Origin: Agelas oroides
Taxonomy: Eukaryota; Porifera; Demospongiae; Agelasida; Agelasidae
DNA: 64,000 bases
Assembly: GCA_949130485.1 (NCBI GenBank)
Contig: OX422189.1
Span: 10,439,177-10,503,176 of the forward strand
Reading direction: 5' to 3'
The translations under genes and the position numbers were made by a program. Positions within the stretch are counted from its first letter, which is position 1. Each line of letters starts with the position of its first letter. Shown one piece after another: positions 1-11,175 of the stretch. A model generated the notes under the pieces. It had not been told where the DNA came from, made no database searches, and was given only the letters and a program-made list of their open reading frames with translations.

Positions 1-44
1 CCTCACATGGATGTGGGCGTGGCCTGGTGGCATGTTGGCCCCAC

Positions 45-600
45 CTGCAAACTACATCACATTTGGTGTTATAAAGTGAAGAAGAGCGAGAAGTAACTGG
101 ACCCAGTTCTTGAGCTGCCAGTGCTTTGACCACTAACAAGGGATAGTCATGCATCTCATGACCAGGGTCAAATGAGTAGATCAAAGAATCAAGGACCTCT
201 AAACTGCAAAATGGATCAACAATACTAAGAAGGCGTGGCTACTTCTTCCTCCCTTCAACCACTGTCAATCGACTCACCCAAGAGCTTCAGAAGGAAATGA
301 CCAAGTGATTGAGCATTATTCTTGCCCAAGATCTCAACCCTGGTTGCAAATGCTTCAACAGGGGACATACAAGTGACTACCTCCACAACTACCCAACAGT
401 ACGACCCTAATATACTTCAGGTGCTGAGACAGAATGTCGAGTACCCTTCACCTAGACGCATCACGAGACACGTGCACCATCCTCACCTGTGGCGGCATGA
501 ATCTGAGCGTGATCTGCTGTCCCGGCCGCACGCCTGCCAGGGGAATGGTGAACCTGTGCACATGTCCACGAGGAGGAGCGCCGTCTCCCGCACTTGCCAT
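45..600 (-). CDS. Unidentified gene, first exon and a later exon (partial)
   Basis: I do not recognise this gene. On the minus strand an ATG at 600-598 opens a 38-codon frame beginning MASAGDGAPPRGHVHRF and ending ...RFMPPQ at 487, followed by a GTGAGG donor. A second coding stretch lies at 203-45 after a TTTTGCAG acceptor and before a GTGGGG donor; it reads LEVLDSLIYSFDPGHEMHDY and continues through LLVVKALAAQELGP to SLYNTKCDVV. It is 159 nt with matching phase-2 borders, as expected of an internal exon. The first exon ends in phase 0, so another exon between them must be missing from my reading, or the two belong to different genes. The rest lies off the left edge. Exon-like features are clear; the linkage and the function are not. 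Confidence 0.4.
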
Positions 601-1203
601 CCTCGTCTTCTGCGCTGCTTTACAACTCTATTTATTTCGCTGTAATAGAACACAACGCTGCACCAGTTGAACTTTGACCTTCACCATCCAGCCCCACCCC
701 CTGCACGAGCAGGGAGCCAGCAGTCGGAACTGCTTTATGTACGTGCTTCCGACAGTGTCTAACTTTAGTCTAAAGCCAGCAACTCTCTTCTCCCTCTACC
801 ACATGTATATACATTGTATACTGGTGATTAGCAATGTACTATAATATGACATGATCCAGAAACGAAGGGAACATAATCACAAACACAATCAACCATCTGA
901 AGCTGGTGCAGTTCTTCCATCAAACGATGGCTACAGAAGACTCAGGAACAGACTACAGACTGCGGCCAGCACTTGCCAGAGACAACCCAGCACTTCAGGT
1001 ATTGGAGGTCTACTTGCATGGCAAAAGAAAAATGGCTATAAATTTCTCTCTCTAATTAAGCAAAATGGAGAAAAGTTTCATTTCTATCATGTCTGTCACA
1101 TGCATACTCACATGAGAGACTCTACTACAGCAAGATGCTTGTCTGGACCTGAGGGCAAAGGTCAAGTACTCGAGACATTGCGGCTCCATTCAAACAAGTG
1201 GCT
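601..1203. other. Spacer or unresolved 3' exons of TMEM214
   Basis: The minus-strand TMEM214 gene should continue below 1204 to encode its C-terminal part. I could not fix these exons. Short minus-strand open stretches near 1010-950 and 780-700 are possible, but neither has convincing splice borders or recognisable similarity. Confidence 0.3.
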
Positions 1204-4200
1204 ATACCTTCTTTGGCCACTGACAGTAGGAGCCATCCCAGCACAGACAGGTATACGATGGCTGACAGTATCACCACCACTTTCATAGCACAGCTGCTCC
1301 CCTGGTTGCTCACACTGTCCCCCTCACTCCTCTCCATCTCTAATCGTTCCACCAGGGCCTATGGTGGAGAAGATGAGTTATAACATCTAGTAAGACAAGC
1401 TGTGAATCAATCATCACCATCTAAACCGGCTTAGCAAGCTGCCAATTAATGCTCCTAACTTCTCTCTCCCTCCCTCCCTCCCTCCCTCCCTCCCTCCCTC
1501 CCTCCCTCCCTCCCTCCCTCCCTCCCTCCCTCCCTCCCTCCCTCCCTCCCTCCCTCCCTCCCTCCCTCCCTCACCTTACACAGTGCTTGCTGTTCTGGCG
1601 CTGCTTTCCGACTGACAACCTGGAGCGTGTAAGCTAGTTTTTGGGGTGGGACGGTGGAGGGGAGGGAGGAGAGGGAGTGAAGGTGGTGGAGGAGGAGGGA
1701 GGAAGGATCCAGATGTGAGGAAAAGCGCTTCTCCCAGGCTTGCAAACAATCAGGGGACTGGAGCAGACTCTTGGCGGCAAAGCTGACCAACAGCTAGGTG
1801 GGAGGGAGAGGGGGAAAGAGATGATGGGAAGGTGAAATTACATGATTTCACAAAATGGCTTTTCCTTTAGCTGTTGCTGTTGCTCTACGTACCTGCGTAT
1901 GTTCAGTGCCTGCTAGGAACTGCAAGGCTGCAGTAAAATACCTCACACACTCATCCTCTGGGCACTCAGTTAAAATATGACCCTTTGAGTACATTGGCAG
2001 AGGGAAGGGTGTGGAAGGGAGGAGAGAGGAAGGGTGTGGAAGGGAGGAGAGAGGAAGGGGGAGGAGGGAGGAGAGAGGAAGGGGGAGGAGGAAGGAGGAT
2101 GGGAAGGCGAGGGAGGAGGAAGAGGGCAGAAGAGGAGGAGGATGAGAGGGGGAGGAGGAGTGAGAAGGAGGTAAAAGAAAATTGTTCTTTTAGGCAGGTA
2201 ACGTACATACCTCTAGCAGCTTAGCAAGCTCCAGTGTATTACTCTGTTTCCTGTGGAGAACAACAACAATAAACAACAACAACAACAACAACAACAAGAA
2301 GACAGGGAAAACACCAGCTATGAATGTCAATAACGAAATTCAGTATCTCATAATGTGTACTGTTTCTTACCTCCGACTGACGAGGGAGGGGGAGGTGAGG
2401 AGGGAGCACAGGACAGCCGGAGGGATCATCTCCCGTAACCTCCCACAGTCCTCATGGCTCACGTGCCTGCAGAGGATCAAAGGACACTCAACGATAAAGG
2501 AAAATTACAGATGTTGGGTGACTCACGCTAGCACTGAGGTGGAATACTCCACGGTGAAAGCAAGCACCTGACGAGGAACGTTGGACACAGAGTGAAGCAG
2601 GGGCAGACACAGATGATGCCACGCCCCAAGTGCAATGGAGGGGTGGGAGAGAGGGTGAGGTAGCCCCGCCCACAGGAGTGAGAGGGCCTCTGGGACCTTG
2701 TTAAGACACGACTGTAGAAGGAGCCACACCTACAGCCGCAGCGGTGGGAGGAGTTGGAGCAATGGGAGCAGTGGGAGCAGTGGGAGGAGTGGGAGGAGTT
2801 GAGCAATGGGAGGAGTGGGAGCAGTGGGAGGAGTGGGAGGAGTGGGAGGAGTGGGAGGAGTGGGAGGAGTGGGAGGAGTTGAGCAATGGGAGGAGTGGGA
2901 GCAGTGGGAGGAGTGGGAGGAGTGGGAGGAGTGGGAGGAGTTGAGCAATGGGAGCAGTGGGAGGAGTGGGAGGAATGGGAGGAGTGGGAGGAGTGGGAAA
3001 GAGAAAGAAGGAATGAAGGTATATGGGATATCGAGCTACCACGTATTATGTATTCCACACTTACATTTCGCTGTTCACTATACTGACAAATAAATTTCAA
3101 CTTTCCCGCCCACGCACAAAAACCATCCAGCACAGAGAAACATTTACTTACTACTCGTACATGTACACAGCACTATGACGGATGTACATGTACAGAGCAC
3201 TATGACGGATGTACATGTACAGAGCACTATGACGGATGTACATGTACACAGCACTATGACGGATGTACATGTACAGAGCACTATGACGGATGTACATGTA
3301 CACAGCACTATGACGGATGTACATGTACAGAGCACTATGACAGATGTACATGTACACAGCACTATGACAGATGTACATGTACACAGCACTATGACGGATG
3401 TACATGTACACAGCACTATGACAGATGTACATGTACACAGCACTATGACAGATGTACATGTACAGAGCACTATGACGGATGTACATGTACACAGCACTAT
3501 GACAGATGTACATGTACAGAGCACTATGACAGATGTACATGTACACAGCACTATGACGGATGTACATGTACACAGCACTATGACGGATGTACTGGTGTAT
3601 ATTATACACACAGGACAGAATGGCTACTCATAACAGAATGTGGACACAGAGGACAGAATGGCTACTCATAACAGAATGTGGACACAGAGGACAGAATGGC
3701 TACTCATAACAGAATGTGGGCACAGAGGACAGAATGGCTACTCATAACAGAATGTGGGCACAGAGGACAGAATGGCTACTCATAACAGAATGTGGGCACA
3801 GAGACAACACACGAAGGGATTGTAGGAGACAGGTTGGTGCGATAGTTGCCTCACCCTCTCTGTAGCTTCTGAGCAGACAGTCGGGTTACACTCTGCCAGG
3901 GCCTGCAGCAAGATACGAGTGCCATAGGTTGGGAGCTCTGCCCTCACCTCCCCCAGTAGACAGTCAACACTGTGGCGAAACATGCCCTCTTGTGCCAGGG
4001 AGGGACACGCCCCCACTGCAGAGAGGAGGGTGTCTTGAGCAGTGGAGTCTAGGGCACTCAGTGGGTAGCCTGGTGGGGGGAGAAGGGAAGGAAGGAAGAG
4101 AAGGAGGAAGGAGGGAGGGAAGGGAAGGAAGAAGGGAAGGAAGGGAGGGAGGGAGGGAGGGAGGGAAGGAAGGGAAGGAAGAAGGGAAGAAGGGAAGGAA

Positions 4201-5707
4201 GGGAGGGAGGGAGGGAGGGAGGGAGGGAAGGAAGGGAAGGAAGAAGGGAAGAAGGGAAGGAAGGGAGGGAGGGAGGGAGGGAGGGAGGGAGGGAGGGAGG
4301 GAGGGAGGGAGGGAGGGAGGGAGGGAGGGAGGGAGGGAGGGAAGGAAGGGAAGGAAGAAGGGAAGAAGGGAAGGAAGGGAGGGAGGGAGGGAGGGAGGGA
4401 GGGAGGGAGGGAGGGAGGGAGGGAGGGAGGGAGGGAGGGAGGGAGGAAAAGGAGGGAGGGAGGGAGGAAAAGGGGGGAGGGAGGGAGGAAAGGAGGGAGG
4501 GAAAGAGAAATGGGGAAGAGGGAAGGGAAAGAGAAACGGGGAAGGGTGAAGGAGGGAGAGGAGAGGGCACTAGGCAAAACAGCAGAGGTTTGGTTATGCA
4601 AGCTACCTGGTCGTCTGTTGGAAAAGACAAAGTCTTTTTCAGCCTCCACATCTGCAAACTGCAGCTGCAGAAATCCCAACACCTCCTTCAGATAGTTCTA
4701 TAGACGGAGGAACGCACACCATCATATCTTGTGGCTACCTCAGATTGTTCTATAGACGGAGGAACGCACACCATCATATCTTGTGGCTACCTCAGATAGT
4801 TCTATACACGGAGGAACGCACACCATCATATCTTGTGGCTACCTCAGATTGTGCCGTCAGTACCTGAGGACTATCAAAGTACTTGCTCTGGGCCTCTTGC
4901 ACGACTGACGAGAGAGTCTCGTTGTCTAACTGTGGGCAGAGGAGAAATGTATCTAATATCTGATAATAAGGCCAGGCAAACTAGATTTATTGTTTCACGT
5001 CAGCCACTTACTCAAATTGCGTGCGGGCAGGTGGTCATTATTTGTTATTCGTTACTAGCAAATATACACTCGGTAAATCTATGTGGGCGTGTCATTGCTT
5101 GGAAGGCGATAATGACAGTGGAGGCGGCAGGACTCAAAGGAACAGGCATTGATGCAAAACAATAAATCTAGTTTGCCTAGCCTAATGCTGAGCTTGTTCA
5201 GGGTTACCTCCTACAGTAATCATGGTTACTCACTCCCTTCTCCTCCTCCCTCCCTCCTCCTCCTCCTCACCTCCTTTACACAATCGTCAAAGCTCTGTCT
5301 GTGTTGTTTCTCTGGGGCTGGCTTGCTCCTCCGTGAAAGCCTCCGATGTGGCTCCGTAGGTCTGGGTTCAACCTGTGTGCTCTCCCTCCCTCGCTCCTGC
5401 TGTTCACTGAACCGACTGAATGCTGTGGAGGACTCGCGCAGCCCCACTGAGCAAGGGGAGGGGAGGGAATGGTAACTGAAAGATACAACACAACGAAGCT
5501 AAAGTGGGCAGGGAAAGGGTCATACTGAAGGAAAGAGACGAGGGAAGCTAGATGACACAACAGGGACACACTCTCTACTCTGCTTCATGTGATAAACTCA
5601 TGCAGTGACTGACCTATCCCGCCTCCGGCTGGCGCCCTCTCCTCCCTCCCCTTACGCTGATGGTGGTCTTTCTTTCCCACCGTCTGCCATCTTCCTTCGC
5701 CGCTCAT
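1204..5707 (-). CDS. TMEM214: TMEM214-like ER membrane protein
   Basis: TMEM214 is an ER membrane protein; in vertebrates it is linked to ER-stress caspase-4 recruitment (family knowledge). The ATG at 5707 gives MSGEGRWQTVGKKDHHQRKG, matching the vertebrate GRWEVVKKGRRPG start. Exons in coding order: 5707-5621; about 5448-5280 (ending HRQSFDDC); about 4932-4863 (LDNETLSSVVQEAQSKYF); about 4700-4608 (NYLKEVLGFLQLQF); about 4072-3854 (GYPLSALDSTAQDTLL, aligned with human DYPYSLVSREL); about 2712-2572 (CLNKVPEALSLLWAGL, aligned with CLTIMWALGQAG); about 2474-2374; 2250-2205; 1966-1894; 1784-1575 (CLQAWEKRFSSHLDPSSLLL, aligned with VWRQLYPKHLSQSSLLLEHL); and 1358-1204 with a membrane segment (VVVILSAIVYLSVLGWLLL) where the human protein also has one. 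The C-terminal exons below 1204 were not resolved. Most introns carry large repeats at their splice sites. Confidence 0.85.
1461..1572. repeat. (CCCT)n microsatellite at a TMEM214 5' splice site
   Basis: Nearly pure CCCT on the plus strand. On the TMEM214 sense strand it is GAGG/GGGA and starts directly from the GTGAGG donor of the exon at 1784-1575, as if the donor's GAGG had been multiplied. Confidence 0.95.
2744..2998. repeat. Short-unit minisatellite, unit near GGGAGGAGT
   Basis: About 28 copies of a 9-bp unit in a 1.1-kb TMEM214 intron, with GAGCAATGG variants forming a longer period. On the sense strand it is ACTCCTCCC and ends about 30 bases before the 3' splice site at 2713, so it takes the place of the polypyrimidine tract. 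Long open frames on both strands here are by-products of the 9-bp period. Confidence 0.95.
3165..3593. repeat. 27-bp minisatellite containing TGTACATGTACA
   Basis: About 16 copies of a 27-bp unit, each with the palindrome TGTACATGTACA followed by GCACTATGAC; copies differ mainly at G/C and G/A positions. Because 27 is divisible by three and no frame has a stop, frames of about 150 codons are open on both strands (plus MTDVHVQST, minus CTSVIVLCT). It lies inside a TMEM214 intron, so coding use is unlikely. Confidence 0.95.
3612..3801. repeat. 38-bp tandem repeat, five copies
   Basis: Five near-identical copies of a 38-bp unit built around GGACAGAATGGCTACTCATA. It is in the same intron as the 27-bp array and lies about 50 bp from the TMEM214 donor at 3853. 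Confidence 0.95.
4080..4505. repeat. GGGA/GGAAG purine tract with higher-order repeats
   Basis: Plus-strand GGGA blocks alternate with a conserved spacer (GGAAGGGAAGGAAGAAGGGA type) seen three or four times. On the TMEM214 sense strand it is pure polypyrimidine ending at the CCACCAG acceptor of the exon at about 4072. Confidence 0.95.
4690..4850. repeat. 52-bp tandem repeat carrying a splice acceptor
   Basis: Three copies of a 52-bp unit. On the TMEM214 sense strand each copy contains CCGTCTATAG|AACTATCTGA or a close variant, the same acceptor and exon start used for the NYLKEVLGF exon (about 4700), so the unit spans the intron-exon junction. Only the innermost copy leads into the open coding frame. 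Confidence 0.9.
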
Positions 5708-6143
5708 CCCCTCCGCTTCACTGCCCTCTACTACTGCCACGTGGCGTCTAACACTCCAGTTGGAGCCCGCCACAATGTGCTGACTCAGCTAGTGATCCAG
5801 CCCCACCTCACCATCTCAGACGATAACATTTGATCAATGAACCACATCCCCCCTGAAAGGACCATGATGTGCCAATGCAGGCCTCCTCAACTGCACTGGG
5901 GTGACTGGGGGATGTGTGTCTGCAAGTGTAATGGCCCTTTAAAGTATGATAGTTTGTGGTTTAATCATAGATATTATTGCCGTGAGCAATAATATCTATG
6001 GTTTAATCACGAACATACAGTGCAATGGCCCTGTGCCTGTCAGTAACGCAAACATCCAAGTAAACAGTGCTCAAGCAATCAGTACGTGATGATGATTTCA
6101 TTGAAACACAAACGCACAACACAGAATAGAAACACTAAAAAAA
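5708..6143. other. TMEM214 5' flank and UCKL1 3' flank
   Basis: Spacer between two minus-strand genes. No gene is visible. It must hold the TMEM214 promoter and the UCKL1 3'UTR and end. The one clear structure is the hairpin at 5966-6000. Confidence 0.6.
5966..6000. repeat. Perfect 15-bp hairpin
   Basis: CATAGATATTATTGC (5966-5980), a 5-base loop CGTGA, then GCAATAATATCTATG (5986-6000). The arms are perfectly complementary and are flanked by a direct repeat of GGTTTAATCA. It may be a tiny foldback element or a structured 3'UTR or flank sequence. Confidence 0.85.
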
Positions 6144-6355
6144 TTAGTCAAGTTCTGTCCCAAAGTAGCGGTCGCCATAGTTCCCCACGCCAGGCAGGAT
6201 ATGGTAGTTTTGGTCTACACATGCATCAATGGCAGAGGTCACAATCTTCACTTTGGGGAAGGCATACGCTACTGAGTGTACTCCTAGCTGAGCAGCCAGG
6301 ATGGAGATAAATAAGATGTTCTTCTCCGGTACATCGTGGTCCTTGTGTGTGTGTG

Positions 6356-6386
<31 letters not shown>

Positions 6387-9300
6387 AAATAATTGCCTCA
6401 AGACCTAAGACTATATACGCTAGTGGTCTTAACAGGAAAGAAAGAATAACAAAAATGGCTCTTTCGCTACTGCACACTTTTGTGTTTAGCTGTCGTCCAT
6501 GAGCCTTTTGGGCCACTATATGAGTCTTGCTGAACATAAAAGCATTCAAAGGTGGGGCACTTAAATAAGCATTTAGTGTATTGTGGTGAAGTTATACGGC
6601 TTTTGCTTAAGTATGGGATACATTGCATGTCCGTGCCATCCCTACATAGAGAGTCTCCCGACTTGCTGATTAACACAAGAGGTTTTGACCAGGTAGCCTC
6701 TTAATGTTAGTAATACTAGGTGAATTGGTATTTAACCCCCTTCTCACCAGAAGGACTCGTATGGCCATGATGGCAGCAGCTCCAGTCGCTACTGTGGCGT
6801 CCATCAGAACCACATGGCAGTTAGCAATGTCTGGAGGCAGACGAAGAAAATGTAGCTGGAGAGAAGAGGGAAGGAGGTGGAGGAGGAGGAAGGGGAAGGA
6901 GGTGGAGGAGGAGGAGGAGGAGGTGGAGGAGGTGGAGGAGGTGGAGGAGGTGGAGGAGGTGGAGGAGGTGGAGGAGGTGGAGGAGAGGGGGATGACCAAG
7001 ATCTATTGGCATGCCTTCCTTCCTCTCTTACCTCAGGCTCACCAGTTGTCTCATTGGTCTGGATGAGGATCTTGCCGACTGTCGGATCTTTGCAAACAGA
7101 TGCAAGTGCAGGCTCCAGAACTTCACCTGCACGCAGGATGGACACGCCACACAACTGGATGAAAGGAGAGAGAGATGATTACACAAATCACATTGTCACA
7201 CTTTGAAGGCCTACTTCACCTTTCCAGTGAATCTTTTGCCGGCATACTTATGTCCCTGTGGAGTGTCCACTACTATGTCCTATGGAGAGGGAGGGAGGGA
7301 GAGGGAGGGAAGGAGGGAGAGAGGGAGGGGAGGAGGGAAGGAGGGAGAAGAAGGGAGGGAAGGAGAGGAGGAGGGGATGAAGGGAGGAAAGGAGGGAAGG
7401 ATGGAGGAAAGGAGGGAAGGAGGGAGGGAGAGGAGGAGGGAGGAGGAAGGGAAGGAGGGAGGGAGAGGAGGAGGGAGGAGGAAGGGAAGGGAGAGAGGGA
7501 GAGGAGGAGGGAGAGGAGGGAAGAGGAGGGAAGAGGAGGGAGAGGAGGAGGGAGGGAAGGAGGGAGAGAAAGAGAGAGGAAGGGGGAAGGAGGCAAGGAG
7601 GGAGGGTGGGAAGAGAGATTGTGAAGAGGGAGGAAGGCTACGCCAAGAGGAGCAACCTTGAATGGGAGCAATGAGAGTGCATACTCCATGATGAGGCAAC
7701 CCAGTCTGTTTGTGAAGAACACAAAATCATCCCGCTTTGTTTCCTTGTTCCTGGGGGAGGGGAGAGGATGGAAGAGAAGAGGAAGAGAGGAGAGAGGGTG
7801 AAGGAGATGGGAGAAGGAACGAGAGGAGAGAGGATGGAATGTAGGAGGAAGAGAGGAGAGAGGGTGAAGGAGATGGGAGAAGGAACGAGAGGAGAGAGGG
7901 TGAAGGAGATAGGAGAAGGAACAGGGGGAAGGAGGATGGAATGTAGGAGGAAGAGAGGAGAGAGGGTGAAGGAGATGGGAGAAGGAACAGGGGGAAGGAG
8001 GATGGAATGTAGGAGAAAGAGAGGAGAGAGGGTGAAGGAGATGGGAGAGGGAACAGGGGGAAGGAGGATGGAATGTAGGAGGAAGAGAGGAGAGAGGGTG
8101 AAGGAGATGGGAGAAGGAACAGGGGGAAGGAGGATGGAATGTAGGAGAAAGAGAGGAGAGAGGGTGAAGGAGATGGGAGAGGGAACGGAAGGAGGATCGA
8201 AGAGAACATACCTGATGACGGTGTGCATGCCTTTCACTTGTGACTTTCCTGCGGAAGGCAAGATGTGAACAGACTCTGGTAGCTTGTCTCCATTGGGTTG
8301 GTCCGTAAGCAGCTTCGACCTGCAACCAAGCAACACCATAACAAGAGGATACCACTCATCAGAACACAACCCATCCTCACCTGATGTTGAAGCCACGCTG
8401 ATGGGGGACAGGAGAGAGAAAGAAGACATCACAGCTGTAGGATTCTGCACATGCTTCAAATGATATGTAAATCCTGCCCCCCTGCCCCCTCCCCGCTCCC
8501 CCCTCCCCCCTCCCCCCCCGCCCCCCGCCCCCTGCCCCCTGCCCCCTTACCTTCTTCAACTGGTCCTTCACGTGGTGAACAATCAGCTGCATGGCCACTT
8601 CATTCTGAGCACCTGTACAGTCAGCAATAGAAGGTGTACCCCCCACTACCCTCAAACACACACACAAACCAGCCTACCACGAGGCACCACAATGTCTGCA
8701 TACTGCATGGATGGCTCAATGTACTGTTGAAATGCCTGCACAGTCATACAATCATTTGACTAGTAACAATCGTACAGTCGCTGGCAATCATAGCACAAAA
8801 CATTCATATTCACTCACAGGTTTAACAAAAGTGTTGTATTGTTTCAGAACACCTTGCAAGTCTCGTCCACGCTCCGAAATATCCCGACGCAGCCTATGGA
8901 TAAATCAAGCTCTACTCTCGTCAGAGCTCCCTCTCCAACAAGGCTTTCCCAATTCCCCCCCTCCCTACCTCCTAGCTAGCCGAATGTCTGAGTCTGTGTC
9001 GACAAAGATCTTGAGGTCCATGAGCTCCAGGAGTTGGCGGTTGGTGAAGGCGAGAATACCCTCAAACACAACCACATTAGCACCGTACATTGTCCGCTGA
9101 GTAGGAGAGGAATTGTACGTGTTGTAATTGGCACGGGAATTAAGTCTATACACAACAATGGCGGACAGTGCTTTCTGGTTAAGGGAGAGAGTGATGGCAA
9201 GGGAGAGAGAGTGATGGTTAAGGGAGAGAGTGATGGCGAGGGAGAGAGAGTGATGGCGAGGGAGAGAGAGTGATGGCGAGGGAGAGAGAGTGATGGTGAG

Positions 9301-11026
9301 GGAGAGAGTGATGGTGAAGGAGAGAGTGATGGCGAGGGAGAGAGAGTGATGGCGAGGGAGAGAGAGTGATGGTGAGGGAGAGAGTGATGGTGAGGGAAAG
9401 AGAGTGATGGTGAGGGAGAGGATGGTGAGGGAGAGAGTGATGGTGAGGGAGAGAGAGTGATGGTGAGGGAGAGAGTGATGGTGAGGGAGAGAGAGTGATG
9501 GCGAGGGAGAGAGAGTGATGGTGAGGGAGAGAGAGTGATGGCGAGGGAGAGAGAGTGATGGTGAGGGAGAGAGTGGTGGTGAGGGAGACAGAGCTGGGAC
9601 ACGCACTGTGTACTTGGCTCTGCTGTGTGTGGTGAAGTCGTACACTGGGACCTCAACGTGTTTCCCCTCCTTTAACTTCTGCAGCGTGTACACCATCAGA
9701 TCAAAATCAAAAGCATCTGTAGGCACAGACGAAACAACCTGGTCAGACACCTGTCTACACTCCTGCATGTGTGTACTACAGAGTGAGGGACGAAACAACC
9801 TGGTCAGACAACCGTCTCCACTCCTGCATGTGTGTACCACAGAGGGAGCTTGAATGAGGTGGGTCAAGGTCAGAAAGGTCGCCCCAGAGTGATCCCAAAC
9901 TGTGACATAAACTATATTACTAACTATCCCCCCCCTCACTCCCTCTCCTCCTCCCACCCTCCTCCTCTCGCCACCCTCCCCCCCCCCCCCCCCCCCCCCC
10001 CCCCTCACCCGGGTGGTCAAAGTTGTACTGGTTTAACATGGCCTGCTTGTGCTGTTCGGCATTTAGTACTTTATAGAAGGAATCCATTGAGAGCAGGCTG
10101 ACCCAGGGGACACCCAGAGATTCAATGATCCGCTTTGCAACTGTCGTCTTTCCAGATGCACTGCCACCAGCAAGACCTAGTGTGTGTGGAGGGGAGGAGA
10201 AGGGGAGGAAGAGGAGGAGAACGAGAGAGAAAGAGGAGGGGAGGGGAGGAAGAAGGAGGGACACGTTACAACGCATGTGCCCTGGAACTCAAGACGACTT
10301 ACCTATAACAAATGCATCCACCATTTGCCCCTGAGCATCATACCAGGGAGGTCGGCCTGGTGAGAGGGACACTTGGATGAGCGTCTATGTCAACTGGCTG
10401 ATCTCACAATTGCCTCTGACCTGCAATGTAAATTGTTCTACGCTTGCGGTGGGCTCCCAGCTCCCGGGAAGAGGAGGGAGGAGGGCTGAGAGCCGCAGGA
10501 GGAGAGCCATCAGAACTGTACAGAGAGAGAGAGAGAGGGGAGGGATGGAGGGGCAGAGAGGGAGGGGGAGAGAGGGAGGGGGAGAGAGGGAGGGGGAGAG
10601 AGGGAGGGGAGAGAGGGAGGGGGAGAGAGGGAGGGGGGAGAGAGGGAGGGGGAGAGAGGGAGAAGAGGAGGAAGGGGGAGAGTACTCTTTCTTAGCAGTG
10701 TCACAATTTATTGTTGAGGTTCGTATAATTCCTCATCCTGCTTTTGACAGTAGTCTCGTATGTAGCAGCCTGCAGGTAGCTATACCCTAGCTACACCATC
10801 AAAATTTAAACTGCACAACCCTACATGTGTATGGTCAAGTGGTCCAAGCACAATTTGGACAGAATCCCTCAGGCGAAATCCTCCCTCCACCCCGCGGAAG
10901 ATCAGCTAGTTTAATCTGTTTCACTGACCTTCCCGAGTCGCTGCCCGACAACGAGAGCACAGCAGACAGGCCAGAATGCAGCCCAGCCATTTCCAGAACC
11001 AACTGCTGAAGCCACCACCACGACAC
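6144..11026 (-). CDS. UCKL1: Uridine-cytidine kinase-like 1 (kinase + UPRT domains)
   Basis: UCKL proteins join a uridine kinase fold to a uracil phosphoribosyltransferase-like fold in pyrimidine salvage. Exons on the minus strand include about 10515-10434 (RKRRTIYIA), 10355-10315 ([18 protein letters not shown]), 10178-10016 with the P-loop GGSASGKTT and [11 protein letters not shown], about 9715-9606 ([11 protein letters not shown]), about 9097-8966 ([20 protein letters not shown]), 8896-8835 ([19 protein letters not shown]), about 8735-8680 (ADIVVPRG), 8622-8553, about 8404-8378, about 8320-8211, about 7755-7640 ([14 protein letters not shown]), about 7280-7205 ([12 protein letters not shown]), 7155-7033 ([15 protein letters not shown]), about 6860-6740 with the PRPP-loop equivalent [11 protein letters not shown], and 6345-6144 ending [10 protein letters not shown] then [14 protein letters not shown] resembles the divergent human form, so UPRT activity is doubtful. 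The first exon (MSWWWLQQ at 11026, or MAGLHSGL) is the least certain part. Confidence 0.9.
6880..6992. repeat. (GGAGGT)n tract in a UCKL1 intron
   Basis: GGA/GGAGGT repeats on the plus strand. On the UCKL1 sense strand this is a CT/CAC-rich tract just upstream of the exon beginning near 6860. Confidence 0.95.
7281..7625. repeat. Purine tract (GGGA/GGAGG) in a UCKL1 intron
   Basis: Irregular GGGA, GGAGG and GAGA units. On the UCKL1 sense strand it is polypyrimidine occupying nearly the whole intron upstream of the exon at about 7280-7205. Confidence 0.95.
7770..8195. repeat. Minisatellite of about 66 bp in a UCKL1 intron
   Basis: About six copies of a purine-rich unit containing GAGGGTGAAGGAGATGGGAG and GGAGGATGGAATGTAGGAG; two central copies are shortened. 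It is polypyrimidine on the sense strand and fills the intron before the exon at about 7755. Open frames in several phases reflect the period. Confidence 0.95.
8477..8551. repeat. C-rich tract at a UCKL1 5' splice site
   Basis: CCCCCTGCC/CCCTCC repeats on the plus strand. On the UCKL1 sense strand this is GTAAGGGGGCAGGGGGCAGG, a G-run growing directly out of the donor of the exon at 8622-8553; G-quadruplex forming in principle. Confidence 0.9.
9180..9594. repeat. GAGGGAGAGAGTGATGG minisatellite
   Basis: About 22 copies of a 16- to 20-bp unit (GAGGGAGAGAGAGTGATGGC type, with GA length changes) filling the UCKL1 intron between the exons at about 9606 and 9097. It is CT-rich on the sense strand. 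Confidence 0.95.
9967..10008. repeat. Poly-C run at a UCKL1 5' splice site
   Basis: About 36 consecutive C on the plus strand; on the UCKL1 sense strand it is a poly-G run starting a few bases after the GTGAGG donor of the P-loop exon. Length is likely unstable and prone to assembly error. Confidence 0.95.
10520..10682. repeat. GAGGGAGGGG purine repeat
   Basis: GAGAGAGGGAGGGG units on the plus strand; polypyrimidine on the UCKL1 sense strand, ending at the CTGTACAG acceptor near 10516. Confidence 0.95.
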
Positions 11027-11175
11027 AGCACAACACCACCCCCACGAACCCCTTCCAATTATAGCGCCCTCTCCCCTTTACCTAACCCCACCCAGCTGCG
11101 CAATATTGACAACACTGTATGTACACCCATTGATAAAACATTTTTCAAAGAGAGACAGAACACAAAGGCGAGTCT

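Noticed and set aside
322-670. Plus-strand ORFs of 78-107 codons
   Set aside because: The minus-strand first exon at 600-487 with a consensus donor explains this stretch better.
3144-3633. CRISPR-like array of 27-bp repeats
   Set aside because: Units are contiguous with no unique spacers, and the setting is a eukaryotic intron.
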